Source: an uncultured Clostridia bacterium (GTDB lineage Bacteria; Bacillota; Clostridia; Lachnospirales; CAG-274). From it: a stretch of DNA of 47,387 nt. Location: positions 1 to 47,387 of the forward strand of contig CALWDX010000078.1 of NCBI GenBank assembly GCA_944376805.1, written 5' to 3'. Of the stretch, positions 8,121-17,200 are shown one piece after another. Position numbers and translations under genes: made by a program. The notes under the pieces are model-generated. The model saw only the letters and a program-made list of their open reading frames with translations, had not been told where the DNA came from and ran no database searches. Within the stretch, counting starts at the first letter, position 1; every line of letters begins with the position of its first letter.

Positions 8121-8651
8121 TTGGGGAATTTTATACAAATAGCAATAGTAAAAAATTGTAATAAAGAACAAGTAGAAAATATATTAAAACAATTAGAAGA
8201 AACAGAAACAATAACAAATTTAGTAAGTAGCCAATGTAAATTTGAAGAAATAAATAAGGGAACAATAGTTCTATTAAATGAATTTTGTGATGGTTATCAT
8301 TATTTAGCTAGTATTTTATCTGAAATGTTAGATACTATTGTAATGGTATTATATATTTATGATGGTAAAAGTTGGAGTTACTGTTTATGTGATAATGGAG
8401 AAGAAATAGACCAATTTAGTAAAGATAAAGAATATTTAAGTTGTATAGAAGAATTTAATAAAGATATTTCTATAGGTAACTTGTATATAGTTTGTAATTG
8501 TTTTAGTATAAAAAAAGAAGATATATCAAATTATTTTAAAATATTAGAAGAAGAAAAAGCTTATAAAGATGATGAATATACAAGTAATGATTGTTGGCAA
8601 ATGGTAGATTTTATGAAAAAATTAGGATTTCCATTTAAATTTAATATTTAA
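8121..8651 (+). CDS. Hypothetical protein, soluble, 176 residues
   Basis: I do not recognise this family. The start is set at TTG 8121 because AAGGAGAG lies 7 bases upstream; an upstream in-frame codon at 8088 would fall within the rplS terminator. The protein begins MGNFIQIAIVKNC and reads as mixed alpha/beta, acidic, with no signal peptide and no convincing membrane helix. Several Cys residues are scattered (for example SYCLCDNG and YIVCNCF). It lies between the rplS terminator and rbgA, 18 bases before the latter, so it is probably co-transcribed with rbgA. No promoter is obvious between the terminator and this gene, so expression may depend on read-through. Confidence 0.75.
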   Translation: MGNFIQIAIVKNCNKEQVENILKQLEETETITNLVSSQCKFEEINKGTIVLLNEFCDGYHYLASILSEMLDTIVMVLYIYDGKSWSYCLCDNGEEIDQFSKDKEYLSCIEEFNKDISIGNLYIVCNCFSIKKEDISNYFKILEEEKAYKDDEYTSNDCWQMVDFMKKLGFPFKFNI

Positions 8652-8669
8652 TAAGAAAAGGGTGATAAT

Positions 8670-9545
8670 ATGAATATACAATGGTATCCAGGACATATGA
8701 CAAAGACAAGACGTATGATGCAAGAAAATATAGGGCTTGTTGATATTGTTATAGAACTTTTAGATGCAAGAATACCATATAGTAGTAAAAATCCAGAAAT
8801 AGATGAACTTGCTAAAAATAAACATAGAATAGTAATTTTAAATAAAGTAGATTTAGCAGATGACAAAAAAACTAATTTATGGGTAAAATATTTTGAAGAA
8901 AAAGGTTGTAAAGTTATATTAGTAAATTCTATAACAGGAAAAGGAATTAAAGATATAACAGAAGTAGCTAAAGAACTTATGAAAGAGAAAGTGGAAAGAT
9001 TAAAACAAAGAGGTAGACTTTTTGTCCCTACAAGAGCAATGATTGTAGGGATACCAAATGTAGGTAAATCTACTTTAATAAATAAGTTTGTAGGAAAATC
9101 TTTAGCAAAAACAGGTGATAAACCAGGAGTTACAAGAGGTAAACAATGGATAAAAATTAAAAAAGATTTTGAGCTTTTAGACACACCAGGTATATTATGG
9201 CCAAAATTTGAAGACCAAAAAGTAGGTTTAAAATTGGCATTTACTGGTGCAGTAAATGATGATATATTAGATACTTATACACTTGCTTTACATCTTATAG
9301 AGCTTTTAAAAGAAATTTATCCAAATAGTTTAAAAGAAAGATATAAAATAGATTTTAGTAAAGAAGAAAAAGCTGATAAAATTTTAGAAAATATAGGTAT
9401 AGCCAGAAGTTTTAAAACAAAAGGTGGGGAAGTTGATTTACAAAGAGCAGCTTATATACTTATAGATGAGTTTAGAGCATCAAGGCTTGGTAAAATAACA
9501 TTAGAAGAACCTTTAGATTTTGAAGAAAAAGCTGAAAATGTATAA
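8670..9545 (+). CDS. rbgA: Ribosome biogenesis GTPase RbgA (YlqF)
   Basis: This 291-residue GTPase is circularly permuted: the G4 motif NKVD (58-61) comes before G1 GIPNVGKST (127-135), with PGVTRG as the G2 region (about 152-157) and DTPG as G3 (171-174). It begins with the typical MNIQWYPGHMTK. RbgA acts late in 50S assembly, promoting incorporation of L16 and other late proteins, and its GTPase is stimulated by the near-mature subunit. A helical C-terminal domain binds rRNA. The start is ATG 8670, with AAAAGGGTGAT upstream. Its location just after rplS is a common Firmicute arrangement. Confidence 0.96.
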   Translation: MNIQWYPGHMTKTRRMMQENIGLVDIVIELLDARIPYSSKNPEIDELAKNKHRIVILNKVDLADDKKTNLWVKYFEEKGCKVILVNSITGKGIKDITEVAKELMKEKVERLKQRGRLFVPTRAMIVGIPNVGKSTLINKFVGKSLAKTGDKPGVTRGKQWIKIKKDFELLDTPGILWPKFEDQKVGLKLAFTGAVNDDILDTYTLALHLIELLKEIYPNSLKERYKIDFSKEEKADKILENIGIARSFKTKGGEVDLQRAAYILIDEFRASRLGKITLEEPLDFEEKAENV

Positions 9546-9717
9546 AATTTACAAAAATAAAACTGAATAAAAAATAAATATATGATAATAATATTTATTG
9601 TAAGGTGAGTTAATATTTTTAAAATAGTATATTAAGAAAAAATATATTATTAAATATAAGCTAATCTTACTTTATATAAACTCAAAAAATATATTTATTT
9701 TTTAGGAGGTATTTCTT

Positions 9718-9876
9718 ATGAATAAGAAAAACAGTAAAAATTTAAAAGCAAACAAAAATAATATGAACAATATGAATAATGTAAATTCAAGAGTAGAATT
9801 TGCTGAAGATATTGATAGTAAAAAAGCAAATAAACACAATAGTAATAAACACAGTAATTGTAATAACTGTAAATAA
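9718..9876 (+). CDS. Small gamma-type SASP-like protein, 52 residues
   Basis: A perfect AGGAGGT (9704-9710) precedes ATG 9718. The product is 52 residues, very rich in Asn, Lys and Ser, and hydrophilic throughout. It contains VEFAEDIDSKKANKHN, which resembles the EFASETN...VKKQN repeat core of gamma-type small acid-soluble spore proteins, an amino-acid reserve degraded at germination. It ends in CNNCK, which is not typical of that family. No hydrophobic stretch is present. The call as a gene is strong because of the ribosome binding site and the following terminator. The SASP label is tentative, as such low-complexity sequence could match by chance. Confidence 0.6.
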   Translation: MNKKNSKNLKANKNNMNNMNNVNSRVEFAEDIDSKKANKHNSNKHSNCNNCK

Positions 9877-9890
9877 TAAATATTAAAAAA

Positions 9891-9925
9891 TAGACTGTAG
9901 ACTATACTAGTTTACAGTCTTTCAA
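9891..9925 (+). terminator. Terminator after the small SASP-like gene
   Basis: AGACTGTAGA (9892-9901) pairs with TTTACAGTCT (9911-9920) with one mismatch, followed by TTC and an AT-rich tail. The T-run is weak. Confidence 0.55.
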
Positions 9926-9971
9926 TATAAATAAAAATTATAAATTTTAACAATTATGGAGGAAATTTATT

Positions 9972-11030
9972 GTGATTAAACTTATATTTAAAAGGTATTT
10001 TGTATTAGGATTAAATGGGATGGCATTAGGACTTTTTGCTACATTAATAACAGGACTTATTATAAAACAATTAGGTTTATTAATAGGTGGTAATATAGGA
10101 GAAATATTTATTAAAATAGGAATTTTTGCTTCTATTTGTACAGGAGCAGGAATTGGTGTAGGAGTTGCTAAAATTTTAAATTGTCCAGATTTAATTATAT
10201 ATTCATCTGCAATTACTGGTTTTTTTGGTTCATATGCACCAAAAATATTTGAAGGTAATATTTTTAATGAAAGTAATGTAATATTAAGTGGAGCAGGTGA
10301 TCCAGTAACGGCATTTTTAGCTGTTATATTTGGCATAGAATTTGGAAAATTAATACATAAAAAGACAATAGTAGATATAATAGTTACACCACTTATAACT
10401 ATTTTATCTGGCTGTATACTAGGATTATTAATAGCACCTTTTGCATCTTACATAATAAATATTATAAGTAATTTTATAGAAGTTGCAACAAATTTTCAAC
10501 CATTTTTAATGGGTATTATAATATCAGTAGTTATGGGAATATTGTTAACATTGCCTGTTAGTTCGGCAGCAGTTGCTATTATATTAGGTTTATCTGGAAT
10601 AGCAGGAGGAGCAGCAACAGTAGGTTGTTGTGCTCAAATGGTAGGATTTGCTGTTATGAGTTTTAGAGAAAATGGTGTAAATGGACTTTTTGCTCAAGGA
10701 TTAGGTACTTCTATGATACAAATTTCTAATATTATGAAAAAGCCTATTATTTGGTTACCACCTATAATAACAAGTGCAATATTAGGACCTATAAGTACTG
10801 TATTTTTTAAAATGGAAAATATACCAACAGGTGCAGGTATGGGAACAAGTGGACTAGTAGGTCAAATCTCTACTTGGCAAGCTATGTATAATGGAGAAAA
10901 TGGAACATCATTAATAATAAAAATATTATTATTACATTTTATATTACCAGCAATAATAACACTTTTAATAAGTGAAATTATGAGAAAGAAAAATTTAATA
11001 AAATTAGATGATTTAAAATTAAATTTATAA
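9972..11030 (+). CDS. PTS EIIC-like membrane permease (PTS_EIIC_2-type), orphan
   Basis: This 352-residue integral membrane protein has about nine to ten hydrophobic segments and Gly-rich loops such as GAGIGVGVAK, SGAGDPVTAF and GMGTSGLVGQ. It resembles the stand-alone 'PTS sugar transporter subunit IIC' proteins of clostridia and lactobacilli. No EIIA/EIIB domain or gene is adjacent, so phosphotransfer activity and substrate are unknown, and it may work as a facilitator. The start is GTG 9972, with GGAGG 8 bases upstream. It is monocistronic, facing a convergent gene across a shared terminator. Confidence 0.7.
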   Translation: MIKLIFKRYFVLGLNGMALGLFATLITGLIIKQLGLLIGGNIGEIFIKIGIFASICTGAGIGVGVAKILNCPDLIIYSSAITGFFGSYAPKIFEGNIFNESNVILSGAGDPVTAFLAVIFGIEFGKLIHKKTIVDIIVTPLITILSGCILGLLIAPFASYIINIISNFIEVATNFQPFLMGIIISVVMGILLTLPVSSAAVAIILGLSGIAGGAATVGCCAQMVGFAVMSFRENGVNGLFAQGLGTSMIQISNIMKKPIIWLPPIITSAILGPISTVFFKMENIPTGAGMGTSGLVGQISTWQAMYNGENGTSLIIKILLLHFILPAIITLLISEIMRKKNLIKLDDLKLNL

Positions 11031-11035
11031 AAATT

Positions 11036-11068
11036 TAGGGCTGTAGACAAAATTTACAGCCTTAAATT
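11036..11068. terminator. Bidirectional terminator between the EIIC-like gene and rlmL
   Basis: GGCTGTA (11039-11045) pairs with TACAGCC (11055-11061), flanked by A-rich and T-rich sequence on both sides, so it can end transcripts from either direction. Confidence 0.7.
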
Positions 11069-11074
11069 AATTTA

Positions 11075-12220
11075 TTAATATTTAGTAGCTTTTGGAGGTC
11101 TTTCTCCAAAAAATTGATAATATTCAACTTTTACATTACCATTAAATAACTTTCTTTTTTTATCTGCTTTTCTACCATATAATTTTTCAAAACCTTCGTG
11201 AGAAGTAAGTACATAAGTAGAAAAAGTTTTATTACTATTAAATATTTTACCCATATCTTTGTAAAGTTGTTCCACTTCTTCAAGTATACCTATACGTTCA
11301 GCATAAGGTGGGTTACAAATACAAATACCATATTTAATATTTTTAATATCAACTTTATTAAGAGGCTTAACCTCAAATCTAATACAGTCATCAACGCCAG
11401 CTATTTTAGCATTACCTTTAGCAATTTGTATAGCTTTTTCGTCTATATCACTTGCATATATTTCAGGTCTACAATTTACATCTATTTTACTATAAGCATC
11501 TTTTCTAGTTTCTTTCCAATAAGATTTGTCTATAAAATCCCAATTTTCAGATGCAAAATTTCTCATAAGCCCAGGAGCTATATTTTTAGCTATCATAGCA
11601 GCTTCAATAGCAATAGTACCAGAACCACAAGTTGGGTCTATAAGTATACGGTCTTTTTTATAATAACTTAAGTCTATTAAAGCACTTGCTAAAGTTTCTT
11701 TTAAAGGTGCAGCAAGTTGATTTTCTCTATACCCTCTTTTATGTAATCCTGTCCCACTTGTATCAAGAGTGATAGTAACATTGTCTTTTAATAGTGCCAC
11801 TTGCACTTTATATAAAGCCCCACTTTTAGAAAAATATTCAACATCTTTATAAGTTAGTTTTAATTTTTCAACAATAGCTTTTTCTGTTATTTTTTGACAA
11901 GCAGGTACACTGGATAAAGTAGATTTTAAAGATTTACCACTAACTATAAAATTAGCATCTTTAGGTAAAAAATCTGCCCAATTTATAGATTTTACACCTT
12001 GAAAAAGTTCTTCAAATGTAGTAGCTTTAAATTTATTCATAACCATTAATATCCTATCAGCACTTCTAAACCATATATTAGCTTTAGGTATATCTTTTAT
12101 TTCTCCAGTAAAATTGACTATACCATCTTCTACTGAAATATTAGAAAAGCCCAAATTTTGAGCTTCTCTTTTAACAATAGCTTCAAGTCCAAAAGTTGTT
12201 GTTGCAATAAAATTTATCAT
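11075..12220 (-). CDS. THUMP-domain N2-guanine/N6-adenine RNA methyltransferase (RlmL/YpsC type)
   Basis: The 381-residue protein has an N-terminal ferredoxin-like/THUMP region (about 1-155) for RNA binding, then a Rossmann methyltransferase with DPTCGSGTIAIEAA (195-208) for S-adenosylmethionine and NPPY (303-306), the catalytic motif of amino-group methyltransferases. This matches the short Firmicute YpsC/RlmL-like form, which has only the N-terminal half of E. coli RlmL and is thought to methylate 23S rRNA. It has ATG 12220 with AGGAGAAT upstream. It follows the frameshifted membrane gene by 25 bases on the same strand. The target base is inferred from the family. Confidence 0.88.
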   Translation of the reverse strand: MINFIATTTFGLEAIVKREAQNLGFSNISVEDGIVNFTGEIKDIPKANIWFRSADRILMVMNKFKATTFEELFQGVKSINWADFLPKDANFIVSGKSLKSTLSSVPACQKITEKAIVEKLKLTYKDVEYFSKSGALYKVQVALLKDNVTITLDTSGTGLHKRGYRENQLAAPLKETLASALIDLSYYKKDRILIDPTCGSGTIAIEAAMIAKNIAPGLMRNFASENWDFIDKSYWKETRKDAYSKIDVNCRPEIYASDIDEKAIQIAKGNAKIAGVDDCIRFEVKPLNKVDIKNIKYGICICNPPYAERIGILEEVEQLYKDMGKIFNSNKTFSTYVLTSHEGFEKLYGRKADKKRKLFNGNVKVEYYQFFGERPPKATKY

Positions 12221-12245
12221 AAAAAATTCTCCTATATTAATTTAT

Positions 12246-12730
12246 TTATAAAAAATTTGGAATACATAATATAAAAAATATTATACATATTGTTAATGAA
12301 GAAAAATAAAAAAATTTACATATTTTTACATAGTTTTTCTTAAAAAAGTAAAAATATAAAAATATTATATTAAAAAATATATAAACTAAAAAATTTAAAT
12401 AAAAAGCTTGTGTATTATTATAAAAATCTATAATAATTGCACTAATAATATTACTAAGTAAATAATTTAAATCTATACAAATATTAATAATACATATATT
12501 TTTAGTAATATTACAAATCTTACTTTTATTAGGTAATTTATTTATAAAAAAATGATATAAAAAAATAAAAGGGGTAAAAATCATACAAAGCATAGCTATT
12601 ACAAATGAAATAAAATAAGCAAAGTCATCAGTACCACCACTATATAATATAAAAAATCCATAACTTTGGTAAAATATTGATATTAAAAAATAATATAAAC
12701 AAAAAATTGAGTATATTTAAAAAATTTCAA
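12246..12730 (-). pseudogene. Membrane protein gene with an apparent one-base frameshift
   Basis: A good site (AGGAGG at 12738-12743) precedes TTG 12730, but that frame reads only MKFFKYTQFFVYIIF before a stop. Adding one T to the T6 run at 12685-12690 joins it to an open frame. That frame runs through ISIFYQSYGFFILYSGGTDD and the ORF beginning at Met 12593 to the stop at 12246, giving about 160 residues. The joined product would have about four hydrophobic helices, many Ile/Phe/Asn residues and no family I recognise. Alternatives are a sequencing slip, translational or transcriptional slippage on the T-run, or a truly shorter protein from 12593, which has no ribosome binding site. It is upstream of and co-directional with the rlmL-like gene. 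Confidence 0.5.
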
Positions 12731-12825
12731 ATATAAATCCTCCTAAAATTTTTTTATCAATTAAATTATATATTAATTAAATAAATTATACAATATAAAT
12801 ATTTACAAAAAAATATTATTGTTAA

Positions 12826-12987
12826 AGTGTTAAACATAGGTTAGGTATTGTAAAAAATGCTAATAAAATAATAGTAGTAGAAAATGGAAAAATTATATAA
12901 CAAGGAACATTTGAAATTTTAATGGATAACAAAAACTTATTTTATAATATGTGGAATGAACAAGCAAAATGGTATAATAGGAATTAA
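12826..12987 (+). pseudogene. Decayed C-terminal remnant of an ABC exporter ATPase
   Basis: This frame reads HRLGIVKNANKIIVVENGKII, a stop at 12898-12900, then QGTFEILMDNKNLF and YNMWNEQAKWYNRN to the stop at 12985-12987. It corresponds to the end of an ABC transporter nucleotide-binding domain. The H-loop HRLSTVKNADKI is recognisable, and the stop replaces the usual Glu of IVExGTHEEL. The MWNEQAKWY tail is typical of clostridial ABC exporters. No upstream body, start codon or Walker motif is present, so this is a dead fragment. It marks a past deletion or insertion at this junction. Confidence 0.75.
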
Positions 12988-12992
12988 ATATA

Positions 12993-13035
12993 ATAAAGAT
13001 ATTTATTAAAAAATTTAATAAATATCTTTATTATA
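12993..13035 (+). terminator. Terminator behind the ABC remnant
   Basis: ATAAAGATATTTATTA pairs with TAATAAATATCTTTAT across a short A-rich loop, followed by TATT. It probably terminated the lost ABC gene and now insulates tgt. Confidence 0.7.
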
Positions 13036-13099
13036 TTGTAAAAATATTGTATAATAAAAAAGTATAAAAATGTAGAATTAAATTAAAAGAGGTTTTAAT

Positions 13100-14233
13100 A
13101 TGTATAAATTGTTAAAAACAGAAGGTAGAGCCAAACTTGGCGAATTTCACACAGTACATGGTGTTATAAAAACACCAGTATTTATGAATGTTGGAACAAT
13201 AGCGGCTATAAAAGGTGCTGTTTCAACAGAAGATTTACAAGGAATAAAAACACAAGTTGAATTGTCTAATACTTATCACTTACATTTAAGACCTGGTGAT
13301 AAAGTTGTAAAAAAATTAGGTGGGTTGCATAAGTTTATGGTATGGGACAAGCCTATTTTAACAGATTCTGGTGGATTTCAAGTATTTTCTTTAACTGGAC
13401 TTAGAAAAATAAAAGAAGAGGGTGTATATTTTAACTCTCATATAGATGGTAAAAAAATCTTTATGGGGCCAGAAGAAAGTATGCAAATACAATCTAATCT
13501 TGCATCTACTATTGCAATGGCTTTTGACGAATGTCCACCTTATCCAGCTACTAGAGAGTATATGCAAAATTCCGTTGATAGAACTACACGTTGGTTAAAA
13601 AGATGTATAGCAGAAATGAGTAGGCTTAATTCATTAGAGGATACTATTAATAAAAGTCAAATGCTTTTTGGTATAAATCAAGGGGGGACATATTCAGATA
13701 TTAGAATAGAACATGCAAAAGTTATTTCAGATTTAAATTTAGATGGATATGCAGTAGGTGGACTTGCAGTAGGTGAAACACATCAAGAAATGTATAGAAT
13801 ATTAGAAGATGTTGTACCTTATTTGCCACAAAATAAACCAACTTATCTTATGGGGGTTGGTACACCTGAAAATATTTTAGAATCAGTTGATAGAGGTGTA
13901 GACTTTTTTGATTGTGTATTACCAGCTAGAAATGGTAGACACGCACATGTTTATACTAATAAAGGAAAATTAAATCTTAATAATGTAAAATATGAACTAG
14001 ATGAAAGACCAATAGCAGAAGATTGTAATTGTCCTGCTTGTAAAACTTATAGTAGAGCTTATATAAGACATTTATTTAAAGCTAAAGAAATGTTAGCAAT
14101 GAGACTATGTGTATTGCACAATTTATATTTTTATAACAATATGATGGAAGAAATAAGAGATGCTTTAGAAAAAGGGGAGTTTAAAGCTTATAAAAAGATG
14201 AGACTAGAAGGCTTTAAAGAAAATAGTAAATAA
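13100..14233 (+). CDS. tgt: tRNA-guanine transglycosylase
   Basis: Full-length (377-residue) bacterial TGT. It replaces G34 in GUN anticodons with the queuosine precursor preQ1. Visible motifs are DSGGFQVFSL (89-98) at the base-binding site, GINQGG (191-196), FDCVLPARNGR (270-280) with the catalytic Asp271, and the zinc site CNCPAC (Cys309, 311, 314) with His340. The start is ATG 13100, with AGAGG upstream. queA is not adjacent; purL follows 27 bases later, perhaps in the same transcript. A TATAAT at 13050-13055 could be the -10 box, but no good -35 goes with it. Confidence 0.97.
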   Translation: MYKLLKTEGRAKLGEFHTVHGVIKTPVFMNVGTIAAIKGAVSTEDLQGIKTQVELSNTYHLHLRPGDKVVKKLGGLHKFMVWDKPILTDSGGFQVFSLTGLRKIKEEGVYFNSHIDGKKIFMGPEESMQIQSNLASTIAMAFDECPPYPATREYMQNSVDRTTRWLKRCIAEMSRLNSLEDTINKSQMLFGINQGGTYSDIRIEHAKVISDLNLDGYAVGGLAVGETHQEMYRILEDVVPYLPQNKPTYLMGVGTPENILESVDRGVDFFDCVLPARNGRHAHVYTNKGKLNLNNVKYELDERPIAEDCNCPACKTYSRAYIRHLFKAKEMLAMRLCVLHNLYFYNNMMEEIRDALEKGEFKAYKKMRLEGFKENSK

Positions 14234-14260
14234 TAATTACTTATAAAGGAGTTTTTGGCA

Positions 14261-17200
14261 ATGGCGAATATAAAAAGAATTTTTGTAGAAAAAAAAGATG
14301 GTTATAATGTAGAAGCTAAAGGTTTATTAAAAGATTTTACACAAAATTTAGGTATAAAAAATTTAGAAGATGTTAGAATTTTAAATAGATATGATATACA
14401 ATTAAAAGATGAAAGTGTATATGAAGATGCTAAAAATACAATATTTTCTGAACCTCCAGTAGATACTGTTTTTGAAGAAAATATTAAACTTGAAAATAAT
14501 GAATTTATGTTTGCTGTTGAATATCTTCCAGGACAATATGACCAAAGAGCAGACTCTGCAATTCAATGTATAAGCCTTATAACAGAGGGTGAAGTTTCTT
14601 TAGTAAAAAATGCAAAAGTTTTTATTTTAAAAGGTAACCTTAATAATGAAGAAATAGAAAAAATAAAAAGTTATGCAATTAACCCTGTTGATTCAAGAGA
14701 GGCTAGTATAGAAAAGCCAGACCATTTAGATATGGAGTTTGCTATACCAGAAGATGTAGAAATATTAAATGGCTTTATTGACAAAACAGAAGAAGAATTA
14801 GAACAATTTAGACAAGAATTAGGACTTGCTATGAACAAAGAAGACTTGATTTTATGTAAAGATTATTTTAAAAATACTGAAAATAGAAACCCTAGTATAA
14901 CAGAAATTAAAATGATTGATACATACTGGTCTGACCATTGTAGACATACAACTTTTGCAACAAGACTTAATAATATAGAAATAGAAGAAGGATTTTATAA
15001 AAAACCAATAGAAGATGCTTATAATACCTATTTAGAAGAAAGAAAAGTTTTATATAAAGACAAACAAAAAGATATTTGTCTTATGGATATTGCTGTAATG
15101 GGTATGAAAGCATTAAAAGCAAAAGGTATACTTAAAAATCTTGATGAATCTGAAGAAATTAATGCTTGTAGTATAGTAGTAGATGTTGATGTAGACGGAA
15201 AAAATGAAGAATGGTTAGTTATGTTTAAAAATGAAACACATAACCACCCAACAGAAATAGAGCCTTTCGGTGGTGCTGCTACTTGTTTAGGTGGAGCTAT
15301 AAGAGACCCATTATCTGGTAGAAGTTATGTATATCAAGCAATGAGAGTAACAGGAAGTGGTAACCCAAGAACAGAAATAAAAGATACATTAGCAGGAAAA
15401 TTACCACAAAGAACAATTACAAAAACAGCTGCACACGGTTACAGTTCATATGGTAACCAAATAGGACTTGCAACAGGACTTGTAGCAGAAATTTATGATG
15501 AAGATTATGTAGCAAAAAGAATGGAAATAGGTGCAGTTATAGGTGCTAATAAAAAAGAAAATGTAATTAGAAATGTACCTAAAAAAGGTGATGTTGTTAT
15601 TTTAACAGGTGGCAGAACTGGTAGAGATGGTTGTGGTGGTGCTACTGGTTCATCTAAAGAACATACAGAAGAATCAATTAATAATTGTGGTGCAGAAGTG
15701 CAAAAAGGTAATGCACCTACTGAAAGAAAACTACAAAGACTTTTTAGAAATCCTGAAGTAAGTAAACTTATTAAAAGATGTAATGATTTTGGTGCAGGTG
15801 GAGTATCTGTTGCAATAGGTGAATTGTCAGATGGACTTGACATAAATTTAGATTTAGTACCAAAAAAATATGAAGGGCTTGATGGTACAGAGCTTGCTAT
15901 TTCTGAATCACAAGAGAGAATGGCAGTTGTTGTAGAAGAAAAAGATGTTGAAAAATTTATATCTTTTGCTAATGAAGAAAATTTAGAAGCCGTTGTAGTA
16001 GCTAAAGTTACAGATGATAGACGTTTAAGAATGAAATGGAGAGGCAAAGAAATAGTAGACTTGTCTAGGGACTTTTTAGACACTAATGGTGCTACTCAAA
16101 ATATGGATATATTAGTAAAAATGCCTAATCAAAAAATAGAAGAAAAAGAAGACTTAACAAATATTAAACAAAAATGGCTTAACAATTTAAAAGACTTAAA
16201 CGTATGTAGTCAAAAAGGGCTTTCTGAAATGTTTGACTCTACTATTGGTTCTGGTACAGTTTTAATGCCTTTTGGTGGAGAAAATCAATTAACACCACCA
16301 GAAGCTATGGTTTGTAAAATACCAGTTTTAAAAGGTGAAACTAATACTACTACTATTATGAGTTATGGATATAATCCACAAGTGGCAAAATGGAGTCCTT
16401 TCCACTCTTCTATATATGCTGTTGTAGAATCTGTTTCTAAAATAGTGGCTACTGGTGGAGATTATAAAAATATTAAATTAACTTTCCAAGAATATTTTGA
16501 AAAATTAGGTAATGATAAAGAAAAATGGGGTAAACCATTTAGTGCTTTAATAGGTGCTTTACACGCACAATTAAAACTTGGTATAGCTGCTATTGGTGGT
16601 AAAGATAGTATGTCTGGTACTTTTAAAGATATGAATGTACCACCTACATTAGTATCATTTGCTTTAGATGTAGCTAATGTTAATAATGTTATATCACCAG
16701 AGTTTAAAGAAGTAGATAATTATATTATTAAGCTTACTACAAATTATGATGAATACAATTTACCTATATTTGAAGAACTTACTAAAAATTATGAAAAATT
16801 AAATAATCTTATAAAAGATAAAAAAGTTTTATCTGCTAGTACAATAGGTTTTGGTGGTGTAGCATCTTCTATTAGTAAAATGTCTTTAGGTAATTACATA
16901 GGTGCTAATATTACTTTAGAAAAAGAAGTATTCAATTATAATTATGGTTCATTTGTTTTAGAAGTAAGTAAAAATGTAAATATTGAAGAAGAATTTAAAG
17001 GCTTTACATATGAAATTTTAGGTAAAACTACAAAAGAAGAAAACATATTAGTAAATAATGAAATAATTACTTTAGAAGAAATTCAAAAAGTATGGTTTGA
17101 CACTTTAGAACCTATTTTCCCTACTAAATATTATGATAAATTTGATAATATTGAATTAGAAGTAAAAGAATACAAAGTAACTGAAAAAAGAAAAAGTAAT

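Noticed and set aside
9546..9717. Regulatory RNA before the SASP-like gene
   Set aside because: Short AT-only inverted repeats such as AATAAATAT/ATATTTATT are expected by chance in this composition, and no known RNA motif is recognised.
12898..12900. Recoding (selenocysteine or read-through) at the stop in the ABC fragment
   Set aside because: It is TAA, it replaces a routine Glu, and there is no upstream gene body; simple decay explains it.
15505..16083. Antisense open frame of 192 residues inside purL
   Set aside because: It is Ser/Pro/Leu-rich shadow coding opposite a well-conserved enzyme and has no ribosome binding site. The same applies to the other opposite-strand frames within rbgA, nhaC, gap, pgk, eno and dnaX.
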